Shown: positions 1-5,468 of the stretch, piece after piece
Numbering within the stretch: position 1 is the stretch's first letter
Layout of the letters: every line of letters begins with the position of its first letter
Assembly (NCBI GenBank): GCA_005798965.1
Contig: SYIB01000229.1
Coordinates: 1 to 5,926 of the forward strand
Origin: Planctomycetia bacterium
Lineage (GTDB): Bacteria; Planctomycetota; Phycisphaerae; Phycisphaerales; SM1A02
Length of the DNA: 5,926 nucleotides
Direction of reading: 5' to 3'
Translations under genes and position numbers: made by a program
Notes under the pieces: model-generated
Told to the model about the DNA's origin: nothing
The model's input: only the letters and a program-made list of their open reading frames with translations
Database searches by the model: none

Positions 1-560
1 ACCGGTGTCGTCAGGTCGATCACGGTGCTCTCGATGCCCAGCGTGCACGGTCCGCCGTCAAGGATCAGCAGTTCCGGCTCATCGAGGAAATCCTGTGCCA
101 CATGCTCCGCAGCCGTGGGGCTGACCTGCCCGCTGCGGTTGGCGCTCGGCGCGCTGACCGGTGCACCGACCGCGTGGAGCAGCGCGCGTGCGAGCGGGTG
201 CCTGGGCGAGCGGATCGCGATGGTGTCGCGCCCGCCGGTCGCGGCCAGCGGAACGGAGTCAGCCTTGCCGACGATCATCGTGAGCGGGCCCGGCCAGCAT
301 GCACTGGCCAGCAGCGACGCCTCGATCGGCCAGTCGGCCACCAGCGGCCGCGCCGAAGCGACGTCAAGCACGTGCGCGATGAGCGGGTTGTCGGCCGGGC
401 GACGCTTGAGCGCGTAGAGCTTCGCGATCGCCTCCGCATCCATCGTGCGCGCCCCGAGCCCGTAGACCGTCTCGGTCGCGAAGGCGATCACCCCGCCGTT
501 GCGCAGTTCCCCCGCCGCGAAGTGCACGCTCTCTGTGTCGTAGGGCAGGACGATCGGCAT
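1..560 (-). CDS. Threonylcarbamoyl-AMP synthase (TsaC/Sua5/YrdC family), 3' end cut by window
   Basis: The protein makes L-threonylcarbamoyl-adenylate from threonine, bicarbonate and ATP, the first step of t6A37 modification in tRNAs reading ANN codons; it is cytoplasmic. I read 186 codons from the ATG at 560 before the window edge. YrdC-domain motifs appear in order: ATETVYGLGA (residues 28-37), the KxR motif in KRRPADNPL (52-60), WPGPLTMIV (89-97), AIRSPRHPLA (115-124), the SxN motif in SAPSANRSG (136-144), SPTAAEHV (147-154), and DGGPCTLGIESTVIDL (168-183). The ATG lies three bases after the upstream tolC-like stop, in the same frame (TGA-GCC-ATG), with no clear Shine-Dalgarno, so translation probably depends on coupling to that gene. 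The visible part covers nearly the whole YrdC domain. Whether a Sua5-type C-terminal domain follows cannot be seen, so I leave the symbol (tsaC or sua5) open. Family assignment is very secure. Confidence 0.95.
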   Translation of the reverse strand, partial: MPIVLPYDTESVHFAAGELRNGGVIAFATETVYGLGARTMDAEAIAKLYALKRRPADNPLIAHVLDVASARPLVADWPIEASLLASACWPGPLTMIVGKADSVPLAATGGRDTIAIRSPRHPLARALLHAVGAPVSAPSANRSGQVSPTAAEHVAQDFLDEPELLILDGGPCTLGIESTVIDLTTP

Positions 561-563
561 GGC

Positions 564-2333
564 TCAGCGCGGGGCGCCCCAACTGCCAGCCTCATCGAAG
601 CTGAATCCCTTGGATTCGAGGATCGTGCCCGAAGCCTGCTGCAACCGCGCGATCGACTGGTTGTAGCGGGCCCTGGCCCGAGCACTCTCCACATGGGCAT
701 TCGCCAGTGCGTTCTGGCGCTGAAACTTGAGCGCCAGGAACTCGGGGGTCAGCGCGGCAAGAGTCTTCTCAAGCAGCAGCAAGGCCCGAAGGTTTTCAGC
801 CTGCGCCAGGCGAGTGATCTGCGCCTGCTCGATGAGCTGGTAGGCCGCACTCACATCACGAAGCGCGCTCTTGACGCCAAACACCGCGTTCTCGACGGCC
901 TGCTGGTAGCCGGTGACCGCACGACTGCGCTGGAGCCGCGCGATGCGCCACGCATCCTCCGCCGGACGGTTGCCGATGGGCTGCGAGAACTGCAGCGCGG
1001 CGAGGTACGAGACGAAGTCCGCATCCACGATGTCCTCGCTCGCCCCCCCGAGGTCACCTTCGAGACCGTTCAGGCCGACCGCGAGGTTGAGGTCGAGCTG
1101 CGGGAGCAGGCCGTTGTTGGCAACGGTCGTGTTGATGTCGGCCTGGTCGATCGTGAGCAGCGCGAGCTTCACGGACGGATTGCGCTCGACCGAGGTGATC
1201 ACGCTTTCGCGGAAGCTGAAGTCGATCGGCGAGGTCGGCGGCTCGTCGGTCGTGGCCACGACCAGTTCGGTGCCGACCGGGAACTGCGCATCGTTCATCA
1301 GCAGCTTCAGGCGATCGCTCGCCGTGCGAGCGGCGTTGCGCGAGTTGATGAGCGTGGACTTGCGCTGCTCGACCGTGGCGACCGCGTCCGAGTAGTCGGC
1401 GACGGTGGCATCGAGCTTCTGCCGCTTTTCCAGCACATCCCGCACCTCGGTGCCGACTTGGACGAGCCACTCCGCAGCCACCACTTCCTGGCGGCGCACG
1501 TGCAGTTCCCAGTACTGGTCCTCGACCGACAGCAGGAGGTCCTGCATCGATCGCCGGAGTTCCTCGGCGGCCGCACGATCACGCACCTGCGCAATCCGCA
1601 CCTGCGCGAGCGCGACGTCCTCGCCCGCACCCGCGAGCAGCGGCTGGTCAAGGGTCAGATCGAGCGAGGTCTCGTAGGCGGGGTTGGGGACAAAGGTCAC
1701 CCCGTTCAGGTTCTCCGACTGCGTCACCCCGACGTCGAGGCCGAATCGACCACCGGTCTCGAGTTGCTTGCGGAGGCCTGCCGTGAGGTTGCCGCCCCGA
1801 TTCTCGACCGAGGCGAAGTTCGATGGCGGCACGCCCGGGCCGATCTGAATCGCGGGTTGGGGATCCTCGGTGCCTTGGTAGCCGCCGCCGGCGACGAGGA
1901 CCGCATCGAATGCCGCCTCCGCCTGATCGATCTCCGTCGTGCGGATCGCCCGATCGATGCGTGCGCCCTGGACCGGGAGACTGTTGCGCAAAGCTGTCGT
2001 CAGCGCATCCTTCAGGGACAGTCCGACTTGCGGCTGCTCGGTGCCCGAAAGCCCGGGCCCCAAGTCAAGCTTCATGCCGGCGCCCGAAGCCACCGGCCCA
2101 AAGGCCTCAAGCTCCGGTGCGCGCGCCGTCAGGTTGGTCGGTGCCGTGGCAGGCACACGCGTGACGGGCTTGGCTGGGTCGGCAGGCTGCGACTCGTCGA
2201 TCTGCCGCTTCAGCGCACCATCGACCGCCTGGCGCCACTCCGCTTCGTCATCGCGGGTGCCCAGCGGCGACTCGCACGCTGCCACCACGAGCGCAAGCGG
2301 GGCGAAGGCAAAAAATCGCAGAATCCGGAGCAT
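564..2333 (-). CDS. TolC-family outer-membrane efflux lipoprotein
   Basis: A 589-residue outer-membrane factor of the TolC/OEP type, expected to form the trimeric exit duct of a tripartite efflux or type I secretion system. The N-terminus is a lipoprotein signal: a basic start, a hydrophobic run and the lipobox VVAAC with Cys20. Residue 21 is Glu, not Asp, which agrees with outer-membrane sorting. A spacer of about 80 residues rich in Pro and Ala precedes the first OEP repeat (about 103-345), which starts with LSLKDALTTALRNS and contains LDLTLDQPLL (224-233) and a long helix through LKLLMN. The second repeat (about 373-572) has VERNPSVKLAL, GLLPQLDLNLAVG, LQFSQPIG and a long Ala/Arg/Gln-rich helix ending ARYNQSIARLQQASG. 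Length is somewhat above E. coli TolC because of the leader region. No inner-membrane pump or periplasmic adaptor lies in the window, so the substrate is unknown. It is first in a unit with the t6A gene. Confidence 0.9.
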   Translation of the reverse strand: MLRILRFFAFAPLALVVAACESPLGTRDDEAEWRQAVDGALKRQIDESQPADPAKPVTRVPATAPTNLTARAPELEAFGPVASGAGMKLDLGPGLSGTEQPQVGLSLKDALTTALRNSLPVQGARIDRAIRTTEIDQAEAAFDAVLVAGGGYQGTEDPQPAIQIGPGVPPSNFASVENRGGNLTAGLRKQLETGGRFGLDVGVTQSENLNGVTFVPNPAYETSLDLTLDQPLLAGAGEDVALAQVRIAQVRDRAAAEELRRSMQDLLLSVEDQYWELHVRRQEVVAAEWLVQVGTEVRDVLEKRQKLDATVADYSDAVATVEQRKSTLINSRNAARTASDRLKLLMNDAQFPVGTELVVATTDEPPTSPIDFSFRESVITSVERNPSVKLALLTIDQADINTTVANNGLLPQLDLNLAVGLNGLEGDLGGASEDIVDADFVSYLAALQFSQPIGNRPAEDAWRIARLQRSRAVTGYQQAVENAVFGVKSALRDVSAAYQLIEQAQITRLAQAENLRALLLLEKTLAALTPEFLALKFQRQNALANAHVESARARARYNQSIARLQQASGTILESKGFSFDEAGSWGAPR

Positions 2334-2340
2334 TCACCTG

Positions 2341-2346
2341 ATGGTA
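2341..2346 (-). promoter_or_regulatory. Extended -10 element, candidate leaderless promoter of the tolC-like gene
   Basis: On the minus strand TACCAT is preceded directly by TGC, giving an extended -10 form (TGn-TACCAT). Seven bases separate it from the ATG at 2333, so transcription would begin at or next to the start codon. I see no good -35 at 16-18 bp spacing. This is inference from spacing; GATAAT, slightly further upstream on the same strand, is an alternative -10 that would give a short leader. Confidence 0.4.
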
Positions 2347-2361
2347 GCAAGCGACTTCCAG

Positions 2362-2367
2362 TATTAT
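2362..2367 (+). promoter_or_regulatory. -10-like TATTAT, candidate leaderless promoter of the SH3-domain gene
   Basis: TATTAT matches the sigma-70 -10 consensus at five of six positions and lies seven bases before the ATG at 2375. That would place the transcript start on the start codon. The -35 position (2339-2344, TGATGG) is poor. Any -35 contacts would reach the first bases of the divergent tolC-like gene, because the gap between the two starts is only 41 bp. Confidence 0.45.
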
Positions 2368-2374
2368 CCGCCCC

Positions 2375-3676
2375 ATGAAGGAATGGACTCCTTTGATCGT
2401 CGCGATGGCATGCGTAGCTTCGGCCTCTGCGCAAGACGCCACCCAAGCGCTCTACCAAGGCCGCATCACCTCCAACAATGTCAACGTCCGGACCGGCCCG
2501 GTCATCGGTGACTCGTACCCCTTCGGCAAGCTCCAGTCGGGAGATGTCGTCGAGGTCATCGAGGAAACCAATGGCTGGGCTCGCGTGCGTACGAGTGGCG
2601 GCGCATTTGCCGGCATGCACGCGTTCGTCTCGGGCGGCACGCTCTCGGCCGACGGCACCATGCTGTCACTGACTGCCGAGACACCGCTGCGTGCACCCAA
2701 CGCGAGCGCTCAGGGTGCAGCGCGCAACTCGTACCAGTCGATCGCGACACTGCCAGCAGGCACCACGCTCACGGTGGTTGAGACGCTTGAAGTCGATGGA
2801 CTGCCGGTCTACAAGGTGCGCATGCCCGACACCGCCACGGGGTGGGTCAACGCCAACTACGTGCGCAAGGCTGCGCCCGTCGAAGTGCAGGCAGCGGCAG
2901 ATGCCGTGAAGTCCGCACCTGCGCCCGCCGTGGCCACCACGCAGACGCCTGCGCCAGTGACCACCGCTGCGACGCCTGAACTCGATGCCAGCGGCCCGGC
3001 CGCTGCAGCGCCGATCGAAGAGGTCGTCGTGGTTGAGGAGGTTGTCGTGGTTGAGCCGCCCAAGCCCACTGCGCTTGATCTCTTCCGTGAACGCCGCGCC
3101 AAGCTCGCCGACCTCGAATCGACCTGGAAGCGCGTACGCGATCAACCTGACCGCTCCGAGGAACTCGAAGCGATCCGTGGGCAGTACATCGGATTCCTCG
3201 ACAACGCCGGATCGGATGCGGGCGCCAAGTCGACCGTGAACTGGCGGCTCCAGCAGATCGACCTGCTGATGAAGATCCAGCAGGAGAACGCCAACGTCGC
3301 TGCGACCATCAACGCGCTCGACGCCAACGCCGACGCTCTCGCGGTGATCGCCAAGGCCGTCGAGTCGCGCGCAGACTTCGACGCGTTCGGCTACTTGAAT
3401 CAGTCGGTCGTCTACGACGGCTCGGCGCTCCCCGAGCTCTATGTGCTCGCGGACCCGACCACCGGCCAAGCGATCGCCTATGTGGTGCCTGACGACTGCT
3501 TCGAGTACGACCCCATGCTCGGCACGCTGGTGGGCGTGAAGGGCGACACGACGTACGACCCGACCCTGCGGGTGAAGCTCATCCGCCCACGCACGATGGA
3601 GTCGCTGCCGGTCTCGCGCACTCCATCCACCCCAGCCACCGACGGCATGCCGGTCTCGACCGGCTCGTCCGAATGA
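2375..3676 (+). CDS. Secreted protein with two bacterial SH3 domains, function unknown
   Basis: A 433-residue exported protein. A Sec signal peptide (residues 1-19, cleavage after ASA before Gln20) is followed by two SH3b-type domains. The first, about 26-88, contains SNNVNVRTGPVIGDSY and NGWARVR; the second, about 98-165, contains TPLRAPN, LPAGTTLTVVE and TGWVNANYVRK. SH3b domains commonly bind peptidoglycan or cell-wall peptides, so a periplasmic or wall-associated role is a reasonable inference. A Pro/Ala/Thr-rich linker (166-231) ends in a duplicated EVVVVE element. After it come a charged, probably helical region (232-335, with a possible coiled coil around 285-315) and a C-terminal beta-rich segment (345-407) that I cannot name. 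It has no catalytic motif that I recognise. The start is the ATG at 2375 because the signal peptide begins there. Transcription is probably monocistronic, since a strong terminator follows 32 bp after the stop. It is divergent from the tolC-like gene. Confidence 0.85.
   Translation: MKEWTPLIVAMACVASASAQDATQALYQGRITSNNVNVRTGPVIGDSYPFGKLQSGDVVEVIEETNGWARVRTSGGAFAGMHAFVSGGTLSADGTMLSLTAETPLRAPNASAQGAARNSYQSIATLPAGTTLTVVETLEVDGLPVYKVRMPDTATGWVNANYVRKAAPVEVQAAADAVKSAPAPAVATTQTPAPVTTAATPELDASGPAAAAPIEEVVVVEEVVVVEPPKPTALDLFRERRAKLADLESTWKRVRDQPDRSEELEAIRGQYIGFLDNAGSDAGAKSTVNWRLQQIDLLMKIQQENANVAATINALDANADALAVIAKAVESRADFDAFGYLNQSVVYDGSALPELYVLADPTTGQAIAYVVPDDCFEYDPMLGTLVGVKGDTTYDPTLRVKLIRPRTMESLPVSRTPSTPATDGMPVSTGSSE
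3020..3055 (+). repeat. 18-bp direct tandem repeat inside the SH3-domain gene (2 copies)
   Basis: Two adjacent 18-bp copies (3020-3037 and 3038-3055) differ by one C/T change and encode EVVVVE twice (residues 216-227). The unit length keeps the frame. It sits at the end of the Pro/Ala-rich linker and probably arose by replication slippage. Confidence 0.85.
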
Positions 3677-3708
3677 ACGACTGAGCCCCTCAAAGGCCGT
3701 CTCCTTTC

Positions 3709-3744
3709 GAACGCCCCGCCTTGTGCGGGGCGTTCTTTCTTTCT
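3709..3744 (+). terminator. Intrinsic terminator of the SH3-domain gene
   Basis: A perfect 11-bp, GC-rich stem (3709-3719 with 3725-3735) encloses a five-base loop, CTTGT, and is followed by TTTCTTTCT. It begins 32 bp after the stop codon at 3676. On the minus strand the hairpin is followed by GAAAGGAG, with no T-tract, so it should act in the plus direction only. Confidence 0.9.
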
Positions 3745-3807
3745 GGCTCCGTTTCGCAAGGGCATCCACGGCAAGAACGGCACCGCCGGACACCACGCGT
3801 GACGCTG

Positions 3808-3836
3808 TTTCCACCTCGGCCCGCTCACGGTAGGAT
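3808..3836 (+). promoter_or_regulatory. Candidate sigma-70-type promoter of tRNA-Ala
   Basis: TTTCCA (3808-3813) and TAGGAT (3831-3836) each match the -35 and -10 consensus at four of six positions, with the optimal 17-bp spacing. The predicted start, near 3843, gives a 5' leader of about 9 nt before the tRNA for RNase P to remove. The element lies after the SH3-gene terminator, so the tRNA needs its own promoter. The matches are moderate, so this is a plausible site only. Confidence 0.45.
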
Positions 3837-3851
3837 TCCGCTCCCCCGCAC

Positions 3852-3924
3852 GGGGCGTTAGCTCAATTGGCAGAGCGCTGCCTTTGCAAGGCAGAGGTTA
3901 CCGGTTCGACTCCGGTACGCTCCA
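3852..3924 (+). tRNA. tRNA-Ala (anticodon UGC)
   Basis: A 73-nt cloverleaf can be read in full. Acceptor arms are 3852-3858 and 3917-3923 with discriminator A at 3924. The third pair is G3:U70, the classic alanine identity element. The D-stem is GCTC/GAGC (3861-3864 with 3873-3876). The anticodon stem is CTGCC/GGCAG around the loop TTTGCAA, with anticodon TGC at 3885-3887. The variable region is AGGTT. The T-stem is ACCGG/CCGGT (3900-3904 with 3912-3916) around TTCGACT. The 3' CCA is not encoded; the gene is followed by TTTTC, so CCA must be added by tRNA nucleotidyltransferase. The first terminator hairpin begins five bases after the gene. Confidence 0.97.
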
Positions 3925-3929
3925 TTTTC

Positions 3930-3960
3930 GGCAGCCGTCCCAGCGGCTGCCTTTTTGTTT
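3930..3960 (+). terminator. Intrinsic terminator 1 of the array, directly after tRNA-Ala
   Basis: GGCAGCCG (3930-3937) pairs perfectly with CGGCTGCC (3944-3951) around the six-base loop TCCCAG, followed by TTTTTGTTT. It starts five bases after the tRNA and is the natural terminator of the tRNA transcript. Confidence 0.88.
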
Positions 3961-3971
3961 GGATCACCCTC

Positions 3972-4002
3972 GGCGGCCGTCCCAGCGGCTGCCTTTTTGT
4001 TT
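3972..4002 (+). terminator. Intrinsic terminator 2 of the array
   Basis: The arms are GGCGGCCG (3972-3979) and CGGCTGCC (3986-3993). The A-to-G change relative to copy 1 replaces an A-U pair by G-U, so the 8-bp stem survives. The tract TTTTTGTTT is identical to copy 1. Confidence 0.82.
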
Positions 4003-4013
4003 GGATCACCCTC

Positions 4014-4044
4014 GGCAGCCGTCCCAACGGCTGCCTTTGTGTTT
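4014..4044 (+). terminator. Intrinsic terminator 3 of the array
   Basis: The stem arms are 4014-4021 and 4028-4035, identical to copy 1. The loop change G to A allows one extra T-A pair at the top. The T-tract is weakened to TTTGTGTTT. The partial fourth copy keeps only GCCG/CGGC and has no T-tract, so it should not terminate. Confidence 0.75.
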
Positions 4045-4081
4045 GGATCACCCTCGGCGGCCGTCCCAGCGGCGACGACCA

Positions 4082-4786
4082 TCACACTCCGCCGAGGCGC
4101 AGCACCGCCATCGCCGCACTCGCCGCGAGCTCGATGCGGAGGATCGTCGCGCCAAGACCAACTCGAACAGCCCCGGCAGCTTCGCACGCCGCGACCTCTC
4201 GATCGGAGAAACCGCCTTCCGGGCCAATGAGCACCGTCACGGCATCCAGCCCACCTACCGCCTCACGCAGCGGCGCGCCGCCGGGGTGCAGGATCAAGGC
4301 GCGCCCCACGTTCGCACGCACCGCCGCCTCGGGTGAGACCTCCGTGCCGATCGCGCAGGACCACGGTTGGCGTGATTGCTTGCACGCTTCGAGCGCGATG
4401 CGATCGAGGCGCGCAGCGAGGTGTGCCGACAACCGCTGCACGCTCCGCTCGCAGGCCAGCGGCGTGATCGATGCGGGCTCGAACGGCATGCATGACTCGA
4501 TGAGCGTGGCACTGCGATCCCCCTTGGGAATCGCAACGGCCAGATGCACCACGGGCTTCGGCCGTGGCGCCGTAGTCACCCCGCTGACCTCGATCGCCAG
4601 CGCGCCATCGTGCCGACGCTGATCGGTGACGACGCCTGTCCCTACATGGCCGGCACCATCGAAGAGCGTGACGGCATCCCCAGGCCCCAGCCGGCGTGCA
4701 CCCACCGCGTGCTTCGCCTCGTCCTTGGGGATCCAGACGATGCCGCTTTCGGCGAGCGAGGGAACATGGAACCAGGCAGCGCTCAT
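4082..4786 (-). CDS. rsmE: 16S rRNA (uracil1498-N3)-methyltransferase RsmE
   Basis: This SPOUT-class enzyme uses S-adenosylmethionine to methylate N3 of U1498 in 16S rRNA of the small subunit. The 234 residues match the usual family length. The N-terminal PUA-like part carries EAKHAVGARRLGPGD (23-37). The C-terminal SPOUT knot part carries PKGDRSATL (87-95), TPLACERSVQR (108-118), ALEACKQSR (131-139), the SAM-site loop IGPEGGFSDREV (187-198) and LGATILRIELAASAA (211-225). Two family positions look altered: the usual ELG segment after KGDR reads FEP here (102-104), and the usual ILRxETA reads ILRIELA. The ATG at 4786 overlaps the rsmJ-like stop as ATGA, with no visible Shine-Dalgarno, which indicates translational coupling. 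No plus-type T-tract terminator for this gene is visible on its own strand, so its transcript may run into the repeat array and antisense to tRNA-Ala. Confidence 0.93.
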   Translation of the reverse strand: MSAAWFHVPSLAESGIVWIPKDEAKHAVGARRLGPGDAVTLFDGAGHVGTGVVTDQRRHDGALAIEVSGVTTAPRPKPVVHLAVAIPKGDRSATLIESCMPFEPASITPLACERSVQRLSAHLAARLDRIALEACKQSRQPWSCAIGTEVSPEAAVRANVGRALILHPGGAPLREAVGGLDAVTVLIGPEGGFSDREVAACEAAGAVRVGLGATILRIELAASAAMAVLRLGGV

Positions 4787-5442
4787 GGTCGGGGCATCAG
4801 GTGCGGCCGATCATAGATGTCGTAGCGCACGAGCCGGCTCTCGATCACATGGTGCGGCTCGCCACCGAGCGGGGGCGCCTCGTGCGGCCGCTTCACGATG
4901 ATGCGCGGCGCCGTCGTGGCCAGCGCCGCCGCCAGCAGCTCCGCTGCATCGGGATCCTCGCCCACGGCTTCCTTCACCAACCGGATGTCACGCGGCGCGA
5001 GTGCCGACTTGGCTTTGGGCGGGAACATGGGATCGACGAGGATCGACCACGCACCTTGCGCTGCACCAGACAGGGCATCGCGCGCATCGGCGTGCACCAG
5101 CGTGATGCGTGCCGCGACATGAGCCAGCATCGGCGTCGCTCGTGCGCGCGCGAGCGCATCGGCAAAGATCGCGTGGATCGATGCGTGCCGCTCGAGCGCC
5201 ACGACCGCACGGCCAGATGCAGCAAGGATCCACGCATCACCGCCGAGACCGGCGGTTGCATCGACGACAGGACCAACACCCTTGCCCACCGCGCGAACGA
5301 GCGGATGGCCACCGAGCGCATGGACATCGATGGTCCCGAGATCGATCGACACACCCGAACCGGGCGCATCGGCGTCGCTGCGCATGGCCAACCGGCCATC
5401 CACGGTCTCGAGGGTCACACCCATGCCGGGATTGTGCGGCAA
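4783..5442 (-). CDS. rsmJ: RsmJ-like 16S rRNA (guanine1516-N2)-methyltransferase
   Basis: RsmJ (YhiQ) methylates N2 of G1516 of 16S rRNA with S-adenosylmethionine, near the U1498 target of RsmE. The Rossmann-type SAM site is VVDATAGLGGDAWILA (59-74), with the acidic ER pair at 84-85. The family signatures DPMFPPKAKSAL (137-148), VKRPHEAPPL (183-192) and RYDIY (206-210) all match what I recall of E. coli RsmJ (DPMFP, KSAL, VVKRP, APPL, FDIY). The protein is shorter at the N-terminus than the E. coli enzyme (about 250 residues). The start is uncertain: the open frame allows TTG at 5442 (219 residues, used here), while ATG at 5424 would give 213 residues and has CACAAT six bases upstream. The stop overlaps the rsmE start by four bases. 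It is the first gene of a two-gene rRNA-modification unit. The orthology is well supported by motifs; the exact target base is inferred. Confidence 0.85.
   Translation of the reverse strand: MPHNPGMGVTLETVDGRLAMRSDADAPGSGVSIDLGTIDVHALGGHPLVRAVGKGVGPVVDATAGLGGDAWILAASGRAVVALERHASIHAIFADALARARATPMLAHVAARITLVHADARDALSGAAQGAWSILVDPMFPPKAKSALAPRDIRLVKEAVGEDPDAAELLAAALATTAPRIIVKRPHEAPPLGGEPHHVIESRLVRYDIYDRPHLMPRP
5431..5436 (-). promoter_or_regulatory. Weak -10-like CACAAT, possible leaderless start for the ATG of the rsmJ-like gene
   Basis: On the minus strand CACAAT (four of six consensus matches) lies six bases before the ATG at 5424. If used, the gene would start at that ATG and not at the TTG at 5442. 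No -35 is evident. This is weak support and mainly relevant to the start-codon choice. Confidence 0.2.
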
Positions 5443-5462
5443 ATCGCCTGAGCGCGCACCCG

Positions 5463-5468
5463 TACACT
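5463..5468 (+). promoter_or_regulatory. -10-like TACACT, candidate leaderless promoter of the PLP-enzyme gene
   Basis: TACACT fits the TANNNT form and lies six bases before the ATG at 5475, so transcription could begin at the start codon. The -35 region at 5440-5445 is poor. The divergent rsmJ-like gene starts at 5442 or 5424, so the promoter overlaps the beginning of that gene. Confidence 0.35.

Larger units (their letters stand above)
3929..4073 (+). repeat. Tandem array of a 42-bp repeat, three full copies and one partial
   Basis: Full copies are 3929-3970, 3971-4012 and 4013-4054; a fourth stops matching after 19 bases (4055-4073). Every full copy holds an 8-bp hairpin, a T-rich tract and the shared tail TTTGGATCACCCT. 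Differences are few. Unit position 5 is A in copies 1 and 3 but G in copies 2 and 4. Copy 3 also has one loop change (G to A) and one T-tract change (T to G). The alternating A/G pattern would fit duplication of a two-unit block. The array fills the gap between tRNA-Ala and the convergent rsmE gene and ends 8 bp from the rsmE stop codon. Confidence 0.95.

Noticed and set aside
571..580. The perfect palindrome GGGGCGCCCC near the end of the tolC-like gene
   Set aside because: It lies inside coding sequence (WGAPR), has no loop and no T-tract, and is short enough to be chance at this GC content.
102..2378. A 758-codon plus-strand open frame opposite the tolC-like and t6A genes
   Set aside because: It is codon-aligned antisense to both real genes, which share one frame. 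Stops on the plus strand would need TTA, CTA or TCA codons in them, which are rare in such GC-rich genes. Its Arg-rich translation resembles no protein.
2666..3814. A 382-codon minus-strand open frame opposite the SH3-domain gene
   Set aside because: It is also codon-aligned antisense to the real gene, rich in Arg and His, and has no family motifs.
3844..3855. A CCCCG/CGGGG inverted repeat just before tRNA-Ala that could pair the leader with the acceptor strand
   Set aside because: The loop would be only two bases (four if shortened), and the full cloverleaf should win; probably chance in C/G-rich DNA.
3726..3859. The 9-mer CGGGGCGTT shared by the SH3-gene terminator and the tRNA 5' end
   Set aside because: It is short and GC-rich with no further flanking similarity, so it is most likely chance.
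3929..4073. The tandem repeat as a CRISPR array
   Set aside because: The units are directly adjacent with no unique spacers, and each carries a terminator hairpin.
3858..4187. Minus-strand open frames with a repeated 14-residue GDPNKKAAAGTAAE-type peptide and the ending RSRTGNLCLAKAALCQLS
   Set aside because: The peptide repeat is a consequence of the 42-bp (14-codon) tandem array, and the ending is the familiar false translation of the antisense strand of a tRNA gene.
3867..4622. A 251-codon plus-strand open frame starting inside tRNA-Ala
   Set aside because: It begins in the tRNA (CKAEVTGSTPVRS is a known false tRNA translation), crosses three terminators and then runs antisense to rsmE.
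4696..5451. A 251-codon plus-strand open frame opposite the rsmJ-like gene
   Set aside because: Arg/His-rich antisense shadow; the minus strand carries clear methyltransferase motifs over the same span.
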